Shown: positions 1-8,287 of the stretch, piece after piece
Layout: every line of letters starts with the position of its first letter
Position numbering within the stretch: position 1 is the first letter of the stretch
Source: Rhodopirellula sp.
GTDB lineage: Bacteria; Planctomycetota; Planctomycetia; Pirellulales; Thermoguttaceae
Assembly: GCA_012728855.1 (NCBI GenBank)
Contig: JAAYEH010000520.1
Span: forward strand, 1-53,805
Length of the DNA stretch: 53,805 bases
Direction of reading: 5' to 3'
The notes under the pieces: model-generated
Told to the model about the DNA's origin: nothing
Database searches by the model: none
The model's input: only the letters and a program-made list of their open reading frames with translations
Translations under genes and position numbers: made by a program

Positions 1-64
1 CCATTGGGTTTCCCCAAGACGGCTGGACAGGGTTTACGGGATTTGCGAGACTTGCGTTTTGTAG

Positions 65-140
65 CCATTCCAACGGTCTCCTGTTGCGGGGAAGAAAAGT
101 GAACACTTTTCCCACAACGAACAGTTGGAATGGTTTTTTT
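65..140 (+). terminator. long hairpin with T-run, terminator-like
   Basis: The 10-base arm CCATTCCAAC (65-74) pairs with GTTGGAATGG (124-133) and is followed directly by seven T residues (134-140). A second inner pairing, AAAAGTG with CACTTTT around 96-110, extends the fold. This is the form of a rho-independent terminator for a gene left of the window. It could also be one more of the dispersed hairpins seen across the window. Confidence 0.5.
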
Positions 141-168
141 GATTCTTTGTCAAAAAGAACCACATACC

Positions 169-942
169 AGGGGACGCACCTCTTTGTTGACACGGGCTGG
201 CCCGGAAGATACTGTGGAGCGATGCCACGGACAGCCCGGCACACTCCCGGAGGTTTCGTCTATCACGCATTAAACCGCGGCGTGGCACGGCTGCCCCTGT
301 TTGAAAAGGAAGGTGATTGCGCGGCGTTCGAACGTGTCCTGGAGGTAGCCCAGCAGAAGCACCCGACACGCGTGTTAGCCTACTGCTTGATGCCAAATCA
401 CTGGCATTTTGTGTTGTGGCCGAGGGAGGACGGGGAAGTGACCGCCTTTCTCCGTTGGCTGACCAACACGCACACGATGCGTTGGCATGCGCATCACCAC
501 ACGCAGGGCACGGGGCACCTGTACCAAAACCGCTTCAAAGCATTCCCGGTTCAGGAGGACGACCATTTCTATAGCGTCGTTCGGTACGTGGAACGAAATG
601 CGTTCCGGGCGAACCTGGTTGCGGACCCTGTGCAGTGGCGGTGGTCGAGCCTTTGGCGTCGGACGTGCGGAGATCCGGTAGCGAAAGGGCTGCTGGCGGA
701 GTGGCCGCTGCCCATTCCGGCAGACTGGTGCCAAATCGTGAATCGGCCCGAGACGGAAGCGGAACTTCAGGTGATTCGCCATGCGATTCGACGGGGATGT
801 CCCTGCGGCAGCGAATCGTGGCAGAAAAACACGGCGATACGTCTTGGGCTGCAATCGACGCTACGGCCACGCGGTCGCCCGCGTAAGCCATGACTGGTTC
901 GAGGATACGACGCAAGCTCCGAAACAAAGAGGTGCGTCCCCT
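169..942 (+). mobile_element. RAYT/IS200-like element bounded by 20-bp inverted repeats
   Basis: The 20-mer AGGGGACGCACCTCTTTGTT at 169-188 recurs as its exact reverse complement at 923-942, enclosing the Y1 transposase gene. A third copy in the second orientation lies at 1126-1145, inside the tandem duplication. Single-copy Y1 transposase genes flanked by palindromic repeats fit the REP-associated tyrosine transposase arrangement. The GGGGAC-x-GCACC head resembles the core of the GGGGACAGGCACC hairpins found elsewhere in the window. Exact element ends were not determined. Confidence 0.65.
222..893 (+). CDS. REP-associated tyrosine (Y1, IS200-like) transposase
   Basis: This 223-residue protein has the fold signature of the Y1 transposase family that cuts single-stranded DNA at hairpins. 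The HUH metal site is MPNHWHFVLWP, in the middle of the N-terminal half, and the region HLYQNRFKAF followed by YSVVRYVERNA holds candidate catalytic tyrosines. I chose the ATG at 222 because MPRTARHTPGGFVYHALNRG is the usual family N-terminus; the open frame upstream to 84 runs through the inverted repeat and is unlikely to be coding. The gene appears intact. It sits between 20-bp inverted repeats, and its last 48 or so codons are repeated downstream. Known family role: mobilising short palindromic (REP) elements, usually as a single domesticated copy. Confidence 0.88.
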   Translation: MPRTARHTPGGFVYHALNRGVARLPLFEKEGDCAAFERVLEVAQQKHPTRVLAYCLMPNHWHFVLWPREDGEVTAFLRWLTNTHTMRWHAHHHTQGTGHLYQNRFKAFPVQEDDHFYSVVRYVERNAFRANLVADPVQWRWSSLWRRTCGDPVAKGLLAEWPLPIPADWCQIVNRPETEAELQVIRHAIRRGCPCGSESWQKNTAIRLGLQSTLRPRGRPRKP

Positions 943-1153
943 TAATTCGTCCGAGACGGAAGCGGAACTTCAGGTGATTCGCCATGCGATTCGACGGGGA
1001 TGTCCCTACGGCAGCGAATCGTGGCAGAAAAACACGGCGATACGTCTTGGGCTGCAATCGACGCTACGGCCACGCGGTCGCCCGCGTAAGCCATGACTGG
1101 TTCGAGGATACGACACAAGCTCCGAAACAAAGAGGTGCGTCCCCTTAATTCGT
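748..1153 (+). repeat. 203-bp perfect-unit tandem duplication of the RAYT 3' end
   Basis: Positions 748-950 and 951-1153 are direct, abutting copies of a 203-bp unit. I count two differences (TGCGGCAG versus TACGGCAG, and CGACGCAAGC versus CGACACAAGC). The unit covers the last part of the transposase gene plus its right inverted repeat. The second copy therefore carries a promoterless C-terminal fragment of the transposase (954-1096) that encodes no active site. The near identity implies a recent slippage or transposition event. Confidence 0.9.
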
Positions 1154-1178
1154 TCTCGTTTTCGGGGAGTGACACGAA

Positions 1179-1448
1179 ATGCAGGCCCGTCGCGCGAAAG
1201 CTATTGTTTCTGAGAATGGGTCTTTGACCGTTGATAAGCTCCCCTTTCCGGCTGGTGAACCGGTCGAAGTCGTCGTTCTTCCCGCTCGGAATCAGCGGTC
1301 GGCGGAAGACCGGTATCCGTTGCGGGGCACGCCAATCCAATTTGACGATCCTACCGTGCCCGTCGGGGAGTCTGATTGGGAGGTTCTCCGGCAATCGTGT
1401 TGGTTACGCACATTTGAGTATGGTGGGTCCACGGAGATTCGCGGCTGA
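1179..1448 (+). CDS. VapB/antitoxin-like protein, C-terminus probably extended by mutation
   Basis: A short protein beginning MQARRAKAIVSENGSLTVDK with a GGGGAG ribosome site nine bases upstream. The body ends in the motif YPLRGTPIQFDDPTVPVGESDWEVLR, of the kind I associate with antitoxins that precede PIN-domain toxins. Normally the frame would be expected to stop at DWEVLR and overlap the toxin start. Here it reads on for 18 unrelated residues to 1448. The downstream frame is a broken PIN toxin, so this is probably the surviving half of a dead pair. The assignment as antitoxin is from context and motif, without a search. Confidence 0.6.
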   Translation: MQARRAKAIVSENGSLTVDKLPFPAGEPVEVVVLPARNQRSAEDRYPLRGTPIQFDDPTVPVGESDWEVLRQSCWLRTFEYGGSTEIRG

Positions 1449-1810
1449 GCAGTTCCCATGCGGAATCGATCAGGGATCACGAGAATGACGAAATCGGAAT
1501 CTGCACGATCTCACTTTGGGAAGTTGCCAAGCTGGTAGAGATTGGACGCCTGGTATTGCCCGTGGGATTGGTTCAGTGGTTCGCAGATGCTTTGGCGTAT
1601 CCGGGCGTGACGTTGCTGGACTTGACTTCCAGGATCGCCGAGGAGTCCACGCAATTGCCCGGCACCTTCCACCGTGATCCCGCCGACCAGATTATTGTCG
1701 CGACCTCGCGCATTCACGGGTCGAACTTGCTGACAGCGGACCAGCGAATTCGGGACTACGCCCACGAGCTTCGTCGAAGCGCCCTTAATTCCGCTTCCGT
1801 TTCCGAATAG
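1391..1810 (+). pseudogene. decayed VapC-like PIN-domain toxin
   Basis: Reading the frame from 1391 gives AIVLVTHI, then TGA (1415-1417), then VWWVHGDSRLSSSHAESI, then GICTISLWEVAKLVEIGRL and a C-terminal DPADQIIVATSRIHGSNLLTADQRIRDYA. This aligns by eye with a complete PIN toxin whose start would read VLDTHxWVWWVHGD. Three lesions are visible: no start codon at the expected overlap with the antitoxin, the first catalytic Asp changed to Val, and a Trp codon changed to a stop. An internal TTG at 1556 could start only a C-terminal fragment. The conserved later acidic motifs (DPADQIIVAT, TADQRI) remain. I infer loss of ribonuclease activity. Confidence 0.75.
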
Positions 1811-1822
1811 CCGATTCTCTTC

Positions 1823-2917
1823 CTATACCGCCGGCATCGGATCCTGTCCCGGCACGTAAACGCAGTCGGGCTCGGCGGCGAGCGGATCGCCGGTCACCGC
1901 ATAGGCTCGGGCCCGGCTGCCGCCGCAAACATAGCGGTACTCGCAGACGCCGCAGATCCCACCGAAACCGTCCGGATTACGCAAGGCAAGAAAGGTCGGA
2001 TGGTTTTGATACACGTCAACCACAGAGTCGTCCGGAAATCGTCCACAGCATAACGGCAAGAAACCGGCCGGATAGATCTCGCCTTGGTGACTCACAAACA
2101 TTACTCCCTTGCCGTCGGTCACCCCCAGCGGAGCGCGGTGCATTTTTCGACCGCCGTGAACCCCGGGGCCCGCAAGCGGATCCCCGCCGTGACGAAGCAC
2201 CCAGCGCCGATAGTGCGGCGCCTCGGTCGTCTTCACCGCGAAGGGCTGGCTTCGCGAATGGTGCCAGAGCTTCTGAAAAGCGATTTCGTACTCGCCGGGC
2301 AGAATCCGCTCTTCCTCGACGCCGCGGCCGACGGGCACCAGGAAGAAAACCGACCACATGGCGATGCCCTGATCGGAAAGCAAGGAGGCCAGTCGATCGA
2401 TCTGACTGAAATTGCGGCGGGTGATCGTGGTGTTCACTTGCACCGGCAGTTCCAGTTGCCGGGCATCGGCCAACATGCGGCGCGTCCGTTCGAAGCTCCC
2501 CTCCCAACCGCGAAAGGCGTCGTGGGTGGCGGCGTCGGCGCCGTCGAGGCTGATACCCAGCGCCCGGATGCCCGCTTCCTTGGCTCGGCCGAACGCCTCG
2601 GCGGTCGCCAGGGGCGTGGCCGAAGGAGTGAGAGCGACGTGCAGCCCGCGGCCGGCGGCATGGCGGATCAAGTCGTATAAATCGGCCCGTTTCAAGGGAT
2701 CGCCGCCGGTCATCACCATCATCGGCTGGCGCGGAAATGAAGCCACCTGATCGATCAGAGTCTTCGCCTGATCGATGGAAAGCTCGGCCGGGGCGGCGTT
2801 TTCCTGGGCCGACGCGCGGCAGTGTTTGCACACCAGGTCGCACGCCAGGGTCACTTCGTAATAGAACATCAACGGCGCGCGAGCGAAATCGGCTGGGGTG
2901 TATTCGGAAATGTGCAT
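1823..2917 (-). CDS. radical SAM / SPASM-domain protein
   Basis: A 364-residue radical SAM protein. The [4Fe-4S]-SAM cluster motif CDLVCKHC (Cys26, Cys30, Cys33) opens the TIM-barrel-like core; MVMTGGDPL is the expected SAM-binding glycine motif. The C-terminus carries a SPASM-type auxiliary cluster region, CGVCEYRYVCGGSRARAYA with a later Cys. The architecture resembles the AhbC/AhbD/NirJ haem-modifying and peptide-maturing groups, but the substrate cannot be assigned. The ATG at 2917 gives the usual short N-terminus; the frame is open further upstream to 3001 but that part overlaps the preceding gene. It lies 35 bases after the secreted hydrolase gene and may be co-transcribed with it. Confidence 0.82.
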   Translation of the reverse strand: MHISEYTPADFARAPLMFYYEVTLACDLVCKHCRASAQENAAPAELSIDQAKTLIDQVASFPRQPMMVMTGGDPLKRADLYDLIRHAAGRGLHVALTPSATPLATAEAFGRAKEAGIRALGISLDGADAATHDAFRGWEGSFERTRRMLADARQLELPVQVNTTITRRNFSQIDRLASLLSDQGIAMWSVFFLVPVGRGVEEERILPGEYEIAFQKLWHHSRSQPFAVKTTEAPHYRRWVLRHGGDPLAGPGVHGGRKMHRAPLGVTDGKGVMFVSHQGEIYPAGFLPLCCGRFPDDSVVDVYQNHPTFLALRNPDGFGGICGVCEYRYVCGGSRARAYAVTGDPLAAEPDCVYVPGQDPMPAV

Positions 2918-2952
2918 GGGGTTACCGCGTTTGGAGTGGAAATCGTCCGAGT

Positions 2953-5331
2953 CTATCGCCCTGCCTGCAAGCGACCGGTAGGCGATTCGACTTTCGCCCA
3001 AAACGGATGCTGGCGGTCGCCTCGTGTGCGGACGTCCTCCAGGATCGTTTCGACGATCGTTTCGACCTCCGGTTCGTCAAACGGGATCCGCTGTCCGTTG
3101 ACGACGATATTCACTCGCTGGTCGAGTTTCACGAGGTCCGGCGACAGCCAGATGCGGACGCTTCCGGCGCCAGTCTTGATGTAGAGGCCGTTGGTGGCAG
3201 TCACGGAGGCGGAGGTCTCCACGGGCTGGAAACCTCGATCGGGAGGCCAATCGATCGGTTCGACCATCGACTTGGGAGGCAACTGGTCGAGTTCGACCCA
3301 CCAGAAGAAATAGTCCCAGCGGCGCATCGACTTGGCGGTGAATTCCCGGGGGAAGAAGTTGCGGCGGAAACGCCCCATCCAGTCGAAGAGTCGCTGGATC
3401 TCGTCGGAAAAATGTTCGTGGCCGCGTCCCCGGTATTCGACCACCGTACAGTTGTAGTTGCGGTTGAGGTAACGGTCCAGTTCGCGGGCGTTCTCGATCA
3501 TCTTACGTCCGTCCAACTCGCCGCACACGAAGTAGTAGGGCACCAACTCGGCATTCGGCCAGTAAAAGGCGCAATACCGATCCGACCTGGCCACCACCGG
3601 GACGACGCCCGCCCAGATGTCGGGATGCGCCAAGCCGATGTCCCAGGCCGCGTCACCGCCCATCGAATGCCCGGAAAGGAAAACCCGATCGGTGTCGATC
3701 GAGAAGCGGCGGCAGGCGTCGCGCAGGGTGTCGAGCACTGCCGAGTGTTCCCGTGCCGAGTATTCGTAATCCTTCTGATACTCACTGGCCCAGGCGGGAG
3801 CGACGACGATGTAACCGTGGCGGGTGGCCTGCCCAAAACGAGGCCCCTTGTCGGTCCAGGCGCCGGCCCACCAGTCGATCTGCTGTTCGGGCGTGTTGCC
3901 GGCGCCGTGCAGCGTGACAATCGTCGGGTAGCGTCGGTAGGGGTCGTACTCCGGCGGCAATTGCACCTGGTAGGCAACCGGCGGAGCGTCGCCGAGGCCC
4001 GGCACTTCGAGTCCGTAGAGCCCCGGCTTGCCATCGGCCGGCGGCGGCGTTTCGATCGGCGGCTTCATATGGCCGATCACCTGGGCCATCAGGGTCGGTG
4101 CGGCGCCTTCCTCCGAGTGAAATTGTTCGAGGATGCGGCCGCGGCTGAGCGCGTCGGCGGCGTTGAGGTACTCGACGATCAGCCAGCGGACTTTGCAGAG
4201 CGAGAGGGCCACGCGCAAGTTCAAAACGGCGCCGTTGCTGCCGACCAGCCAGCCGCTGACGGCCAACGAGATCTTCTCTTCCGGCGTGAGCGAGTCGTCG
4301 CCGGCCATCCGCAGGAATGCCGCCATGCGGTCCATCGTGTTGAAATTGAGGCCGCGGTCGAGTTCGTCGCGGACCGGTTCGAGCCGTTTTCGGTCGGCTT
4401 CGTCCTTGATCTCCGACGCCAATCGATCGAAGCACGCCAGTGCGTCAGTTCGCTGCGTGTCCAGCGCCTGGTGCTGCTGGAGCATCTCACGGACTTCCTG
4501 AAGGATCTCGCCGGCGACACCTTCAGAGGGGAAGGTATTGAGCATCTCCGCGGCAAGCCGGTGCTGACCCGCATCGCGACGGAGTCGCAGCTCCCGCAGA
4601 ATCCGCTGCGCACTGAGTTGGCGGATGGCGCGGATCGACGGTTCCAACTGGTCCTTGATATCGGCGGTGGCGGCAAAATCTTTCAGGATGCGTTCGAGTT
4701 CCTGGTAGGCGTCTTCGTAGCGCTCGGCCTGGAGGTAAAAACGGGCAATCCGCTTCCGCTCTTCCAGATCCGTCGAATCACTCTGGTTCGAAAGAATACT
4801 GCCCAGCACATCCGGTGGAATGGAACTGGTGGCGATCCGCATATCCCAGACGTGTGTGATCCCTTCAACCTTTGCCCAAGTGGGAGTCAACTCGGTGATG
4901 CCTTGGATCACGTTTTCGGGACCGCGGAGGGTCTGCATGGTAAAGATCCGCCGGCCGTACTCGTCGAACGGCTGGATCCGGATGGCGGGTCCGACACTCT
5001 GCACCGTTCGTCCACTCCGCATCAGGCGCTGGTGGATCTTGTAGCGTTCGATGATCCGCGTGGTGTCGTCCTGGCGGATTTCGCGGATCTGCCGCTTGGC
5101 GAAAAACGTGCGGCGAAGATCGTCGTCGAGAAAGCCGATCCGCTGCAAGGGACCGCTGCCGTCCGGACTGGGTGGCTTGGGAACCTCGGCTACGCCCGCA
5201 ATCTCGCCAAGCTTGCCCGACAGCAGCCGGCCGTCGCTGAGCAGAATGTCTGCGGCAGGCGATGGAAACGCCGGCGCCAAGCAGGCTGCTACCACTAGGG
5301 CAACGAGAGGAGTCCGCCCGGATTGGTTCAT
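2953..5331 (-). CDS. secreted alpha/beta hydrolase with large N-terminal domain
   Basis: A 792-residue exported protein. The N-terminus (MNQSGRTPLVALVVAACLAP, then an AxA-like site) is a signal peptide. About 400 residues of charged, helical sequence with no recognised motif follow. The C-terminal half is an alpha/beta hydrolase: ATIVTLHGAGNTP oxyanion region, the nucleophile elbow SGHSMGG with Ser556, and the late GHEHFSDE segment that could supply the catalytic His. The enzyme class is probably esterase or prolyl-oligopeptidase-like; the substrate is unknown. I chose the ATG at 5331 because it starts directly on the signal peptide; the open frame to 5622 lacks that property and crosses the divergent promoter region. 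The radical SAM gene follows at 35 bases. Confidence 0.8.
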   Translation of the reverse strand: MNQSGRTPLVALVVAACLAPAFPSPAADILLSDGRLLSGKLGEIAGVAEVPKPPSPDGSGPLQRIGFLDDDLRRTFFAKRQIREIRQDDTTRIIERYKIHQRLMRSGRTVQSVGPAIRIQPFDEYGRRIFTMQTLRGPENVIQGITELTPTWAKVEGITHVWDMRIATSSIPPDVLGSILSNQSDSTDLEERKRIARFYLQAERYEDAYQELERILKDFAATADIKDQLEPSIRAIRQLSAQRILRELRLRRDAGQHRLAAEMLNTFPSEGVAGEILQEVREMLQQHQALDTQRTDALACFDRLASEIKDEADRKRLEPVRDELDRGLNFNTMDRMAAFLRMAGDDSLTPEEKISLAVSGWLVGSNGAVLNLRVALSLCKVRWLIVEYLNAADALSRGRILEQFHSEEGAAPTLMAQVIGHMKPPIETPPPADGKPGLYGLEVPGLGDAPPVAYQVQLPPEYDPYRRYPTIVTLHGAGNTPEQQIDWWAGAWTDKGPRFGQATRHGYIVVAPAWASEYQKDYEYSAREHSAVLDTLRDACRRFSIDTDRVFLSGHSMGGDAAWDIGLAHPDIWAGVVPVVARSDRYCAFYWPNAELVPYYFVCGELDGRKMIENARELDRYLNRNYNCTVVEYRGRGHEHFSDEIQRLFDWMGRFRRNFFPREFTAKSMRRWDYFFWWVELDQLPPKSMVEPIDWPPDRGFQPVETSASVTATNGLYIKTGAGSVRIWLSPDLVKLDQRVNIVVNGQRIPFDEPEVETIVETILEDVRTRGDRQHPFWAKVESPTGRLQAGR

Positions 5332-5473
5332 CGCAAGTCCTTGGGTCAACGGGGATAGCCTCAAGTTCATTCTGCCCTCGTAGGCCTCCAAGTCAAGGAG
5401 CATCCGGTCCTGAAGTGGGAGCAACCCCCATGAATTAGCGGTTGAGTTGAAATGCCTGGCGGAAAGTGGAACC

Positions 5474-5502
5474 TTGACAGCGACCCTAACGATCGGGAGA
5501 AT
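5474..5502 (+). promoter_or_regulatory. candidate sigma70-type promoter
   Basis: TTGACA at 5474-5479 is a perfect -35 box, followed after 17 bases by GAGAAT (5497-5502) as a fair -10 box. It lies about 20 bases before the start of the small membrane protein at 5525, leaving room for a short leader with an AGGAAA ribosome site. Prediction by eye only. Confidence 0.4.
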
Positions 5503-5524
5503 CGGCAGAGTTAGGAAAAATTGC

Positions 5525-5770
5525 ATGATCTGGAAGAATCTTCTCTCTCGCCTCCTCCTCGTGTTGATTGCTGTCGCCCTACTGCTGCCGGTGGCCACGA
5601 TCGTCGTTTGGGCACTCGGCAAGCTGCTGTTGGCGATGGGGGATCTTCAGGGCAGCATCGTGCTGGAACGAATCGCCCTGGGCTTTATGGTGACCTGGCT
5701 GCTGGATCTGGTCTTTCTTTTGCTGGTCCAAGGACTTCATTTGCTCGCTTCCGCTGATCCCCCGGAGTGA
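5525..5770 (+). CDS. small two-helix membrane protein, function unknown
   Basis: An 81-residue protein starting MIWKNLLSRLLLVLIAVALL. Two hydrophobic segments are clear, at roughly residues 8-35 and 48-73, joined by a short loop, so it is very likely an inner-membrane protein. An AGGAAA ribosome site precedes the ATG at 5525, and a good promoter is seen upstream. The frame opens earlier, at 5447, but the added residues would disrupt the N-terminal helix. I do not recognise the family. It diverges from the secreted hydrolase gene and is followed by a hairpin element that may end its transcript. Confidence 0.6.
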   Translation: MIWKNLLSRLLLVLIAVALLLPVATIVVWALGKLLLAMGDLQGSIVLERIALGFMVTWLLDLVFLLLVQGLHLLASADPPE

Positions 5771-5804
5771 GATAGCAGCCGGGCGGCTATGCGTTTTTCG
5801 GCCG

Positions 5805-5895
5805 GGTTCAAAAACGGGGACAGGCACCTCGCCGAACCGTGTTTTTTCGCCGGCAGAAGCTGTTCTGGCTCGGAGCCAGTCCCCGTTTTTGAACC
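5805..5895. repeat. hairpin element A (GGGGACAGGCACC family)
   Basis: Arms of 17 perfectly paired bases (5805-5821 and 5879-5895: GGTTCAAAAACGGGGAC and its complement). The inner part is the shared core with ACAGGCACCTCG on the left and CGGAGCCAGT on the right. It lies between two same-strand genes. The core is shared with hairpins B, C and F; the outer arm GGTTCAA is nearly the same only in C. Confidence 0.85.
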
Positions 5896-5967
5896 AGGCC
5901 CGTTTCTCGGGCCCGTGTGGGATCGCACCCTCTCAACTTTGACGGCTCGGGCGGTTATCCTGGAGCC

Positions 5968-6870
5968 ATGGCGATTCGTTTCTTCTGCCCACAGTGCCGG
6001 GGATTGCTGAGCATCGGCCGCCGCAAGGCCGGGACGGAAATCCAGTGTCCCAAATGCGGCTATCCGCAAACGGTCCCCAGTGAAGAGGCGGCCGCTGCGG
6101 CGATGGCGATGCAGCAGTTCGGCGGCCTGGAAACCGCCGTAGAAGTACCGGAGTTGGCGGTCTACGACGACGAGCCCGTGCCGCTGTCGTCGCCTCGTGG
6201 CCGGCCGCGCCGAATGGCCGAGCCGGCTCCCATCCGTGCTGCAACAGAGAAGTTCTTTCGCGCCGCAGGGGACGTCGTGGTCTATCCGCGGCAGACTCTG
6301 TATTATCACGCGATGTTGTTTCCGGTAGTCGCGCTGGTGGCGTTCGCCGCCGGCTACCTCATCGGTCGCGGCGACGCATCGTACGAACTGTTCATCGCCG
6401 GCGAATCGGCGGGCAAAGAAGAGGTCTTAGTCGAAGGGAGGCTCGTTTACGATCCCGGAACAGGCAAACTCGAAGGCGACGGGGAGTCGATCGCCATCCT
6501 CTTGCCGCGGGACAAGCGGCCGAAGAAGAAGTTTTCCGTCTTGGGAATTCGTCCCCATGAGTCACCGGCGGAAAGCCACGCGACAATTCGGGGCGTGCGC
6601 GAACTGGGCGGGGTCTACGCGCGCGCAAAACCTTCGGGCGCGTTCGACTCACTGGCGCTGACCGGCAAGTATTACGTCTTGCTCATTTCCCGCCACGCGG
6701 ACCGCCCCGCCGCCGACTTGCTCGATGAACTCGACAAGAAGCAGATCGGCGAGTACTTCGACGACCCCGCAACGCTCATTCGCGATCAGAAATATCACTG
6801 GACTGCCGAGGAGATCCTACCGGGGCAGCGCGACCCGATCGAGCACAGTTTCGGTTTGGACGAGAATTAG
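5968..6870 (+). CDS. zinc-ribbon, single-pass membrane protein, function unknown
   Basis: A 300-residue protein. It begins MAIRFFCPQCRGLLSIGRRK and the CPQC...CPKC pair forms a typical N-terminal zinc ribbon (about residues 7-30). A low-complexity linker rich in Ala and Pro follows, then one membrane helix, AMLFPVVALVAFAAGYLIG, near residues 113-131, and a soluble C-terminal domain of about 165 residues with no motif I recognise. Such zinc-ribbon/one-helix proteins are common in planctomycetes. The ATG at 5968 fits the ribbon; the open frame to 5917 adds an implausible N-terminus. Its TAG stop is part of the left arm of hairpin B. Confidence 0.72.
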   Translation: MAIRFFCPQCRGLLSIGRRKAGTEIQCPKCGYPQTVPSEEAAAAAMAMQQFGGLETAVEVPELAVYDDEPVPLSSPRGRPRRMAEPAPIRAATEKFFRAAGDVVVYPRQTLYYHAMLFPVVALVAFAAGYLIGRGDASYELFIAGESAGKEEVLVEGRLVYDPGTGKLEGDGESIAILLPRDKRPKKKFSVLGIRPHESPAESHATIRGVRELGGVYARAKPSGAFDSLALTGKYYVLLISRHADRPAADLLDELDKKQIGEYFDDPATLIRDQKYHWTAEEILPGQRDPIEHSFGLDEN

Positions 6871-6971
6871 AAGCCCTAACAAAACGGGGACAGGCACCTC
6901 GCCAGGACGTGTATTCTGCAAGTTTTGCGAAGGTTCGGCTCGGAGCCAGTCCCCGTTTTGTTAGGGCTTCT
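6869..6971. repeat. hairpin element B, overlapping a stop codon
   Basis: Perfect 23-base arms (6869-6891 and 6949-6971; AGAAGCCCTAACAAAACGGGGAC and complement) around the family core ACAGGCACCTCG ... CGGAGCCAGT. The outer arm AGAAGCCCTAAC is unlike that of A, C or F. The first two bases overlap the stop codon of the zinc-ribbon gene. It may act as a terminator-like fold. Confidence 0.88.
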
Positions 6972-7118
6972 TAACCGCTCGCGTCAAAGTTTTCACCCGT
7001 GCCGATCGTTCTGCCCCCTCGGGCGGCCGCTTCGATTTGGCCGAGTTACCGGGAGGCGGCGGTGCTTGGTTGCCGCGGAATTTTCTGATCCTGTGACGGT
7101 TGGATTCATCGCATTGGT

Positions 7119-7175
7119 GTTGTAAGCGAGGCCAGGGTGACTGTCATGTCGCCGTCTTTCTCCCTCGCTTACAAC
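7119..7175. repeat. short hairpin (GTTGTAAGCGAGG)
   Basis: A perfect 13-base inverted repeat: GTTGTAAGCGAGG at 7119-7131 and its complement at 7163-7175, with a 31-base loop. It belongs to none of the other hairpin families here. The 350 bases between 6870 and 7221 hold only hairpin B and this one; no gene is seen. Confidence 0.65.
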
Positions 7176-7220
7176 TCACTCAAGCTGCCACGCACTCCGT
7201 TTTCAAGGGAACCAAGATAT

Positions 7221-8249
7221 TTACACGGCGCCGACCCGGGAGCCGTAAGCTTTCTCGGTCAACTCCATGATGTGAACCCCCTGCTTGCCGCTGTTGATTT
7301 CCGGCTCGCGGTGGTTAAGGATGCAGTCGGCGAAGTACTCGCACTCGGCCGTGTAGGGATTGATCTGGTCGAAGGCTATCGGCTCGAACTGCCGGACCAC
7401 GTCCTTATTCTGCGCGGCGTCGTAGCCGCCGGTTGCTTCGGCGAAATATCCCTCCACCTTGCCGCCGTTGCTCTGTCCGATCGTTCCTTCGGTGAGAATG
7501 GCCCCCTTGGAGCCGTAGATTTCCAGTCGCGTGCGGCTGGCTTCATCCGGGATGCAGAAGAAACTGTCGACGGTGCCGTGCGCTCCCGACTGGAACTCCA
7601 GCAGCGTGGTCGAGGCGTCGTCCGACTTGTAGCCGTGGACGAGATTGCCGGTGAGAGCCACGAGTCTCTTTGCCGGGCCGGCGAAATACTCCAACAGATC
7701 GTAGAGGTGCGTGGCCATGTCGATCAGCGCCCCGCCGCCCCCCAGCGCCGGATCCTGCCGCCAAGCGCCCTCCATCGGCGGATACCAACATGACAATTGT
7801 GCCCGCATATAGACCACCTTGCCGAGCCGGCCCTGCTCGACCAGTTCCTTGATCTTGCGGTGCGCGCCGTGGAACTTCATCATGTAGCCTTCCTGGAGAA
7901 ACACGCCCGCCTTTTTGCAGGCGTCGACCGCTTGGCGCGCCTCACCGGCATTCATGCAGAGCGGTTTTTCGCTGAGCACGTGCTTGCCCGCTGCCGCGGC
8001 TTGTTTGATCTGCTTCAGGTGGCAATTGACCGGCGAAGCGATATAGACCGCCTGGATTTCCGGATCCGCCAGCAGATCGGCCTCGGACGCGTAGGCCCGC
8101 GCGCCGAACTCTGCGGCGATGGCATCGACGTTGGCCACGTCCATCACGGCCGCCAGTTTGCAGTTCTTCGCCCGGAGCATACCTGGAATCGTCTTGCGCC
8201 GAGCGATGCCGCCTGCGCCGATTACGCCGATAGATACCTGGTCCGCCAT
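7221..8249 (-). CDS. Gfo/Idh/MocA-family NAD(P)-dependent oxidoreductase
   Basis: A 342-residue protein with the N-terminal Rossmann motif IGVIGAGGIARRKT, the family signature VLSEKPLCMNAGEA (Lys of EKP is the usual catalytic base) and the GGGALIDMATHLYDLLEYF segment holding the catalytic His region. Family members oxidise or reduce sugars and cyclitols. The substrate is unknown. The ATG at 8249 has a strong AAGGAG site eight bases upstream; the reading frame remains open to 8987 but that part is antisense-frame shadow of the next gene. It follows the ceramidase-like gene by 38 bases and ends the group DegT - ceramidase-like - Gfo/Idh. Confidence 0.92.
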   Translation of the reverse strand: MADQVSIGVIGAGGIARRKTIPGMLRAKNCKLAAVMDVANVDAIAAEFGARAYASEADLLADPEIQAVYIASPVNCHLKQIKQAAAAGKHVLSEKPLCMNAGEARQAVDACKKAGVFLQEGYMMKFHGAHRKIKELVEQGRLGKVVYMRAQLSCWYPPMEGAWRQDPALGGGGALIDMATHLYDLLEYFAGPAKRLVALTGNLVHGYKSDDASTTLLEFQSGAHGTVDSFFCIPDEASRTRLEIYGSKGAILTEGTIGQSNGGKVEGYFAEATGGYDAAQNKDVVRQFEPIAFDQINPYTAECEYFADCILNHREPEINSGKQGVHIMELTEKAYGSRVGAV

Positions 8250-8287
8250 GATGGTTCTCCTTGGGTTCGTACTTGTTGGTCGGAATC

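Noticed and set aside
2737..5298. An 853-codon open frame on the plus strand opposite the secreted hydrolase
   Set aside because: It is a complementary-strand shadow in GC-rich DNA; its translation has no motif, while the opposite strand encodes a clear signal peptide and GHSMGG hydrolase.
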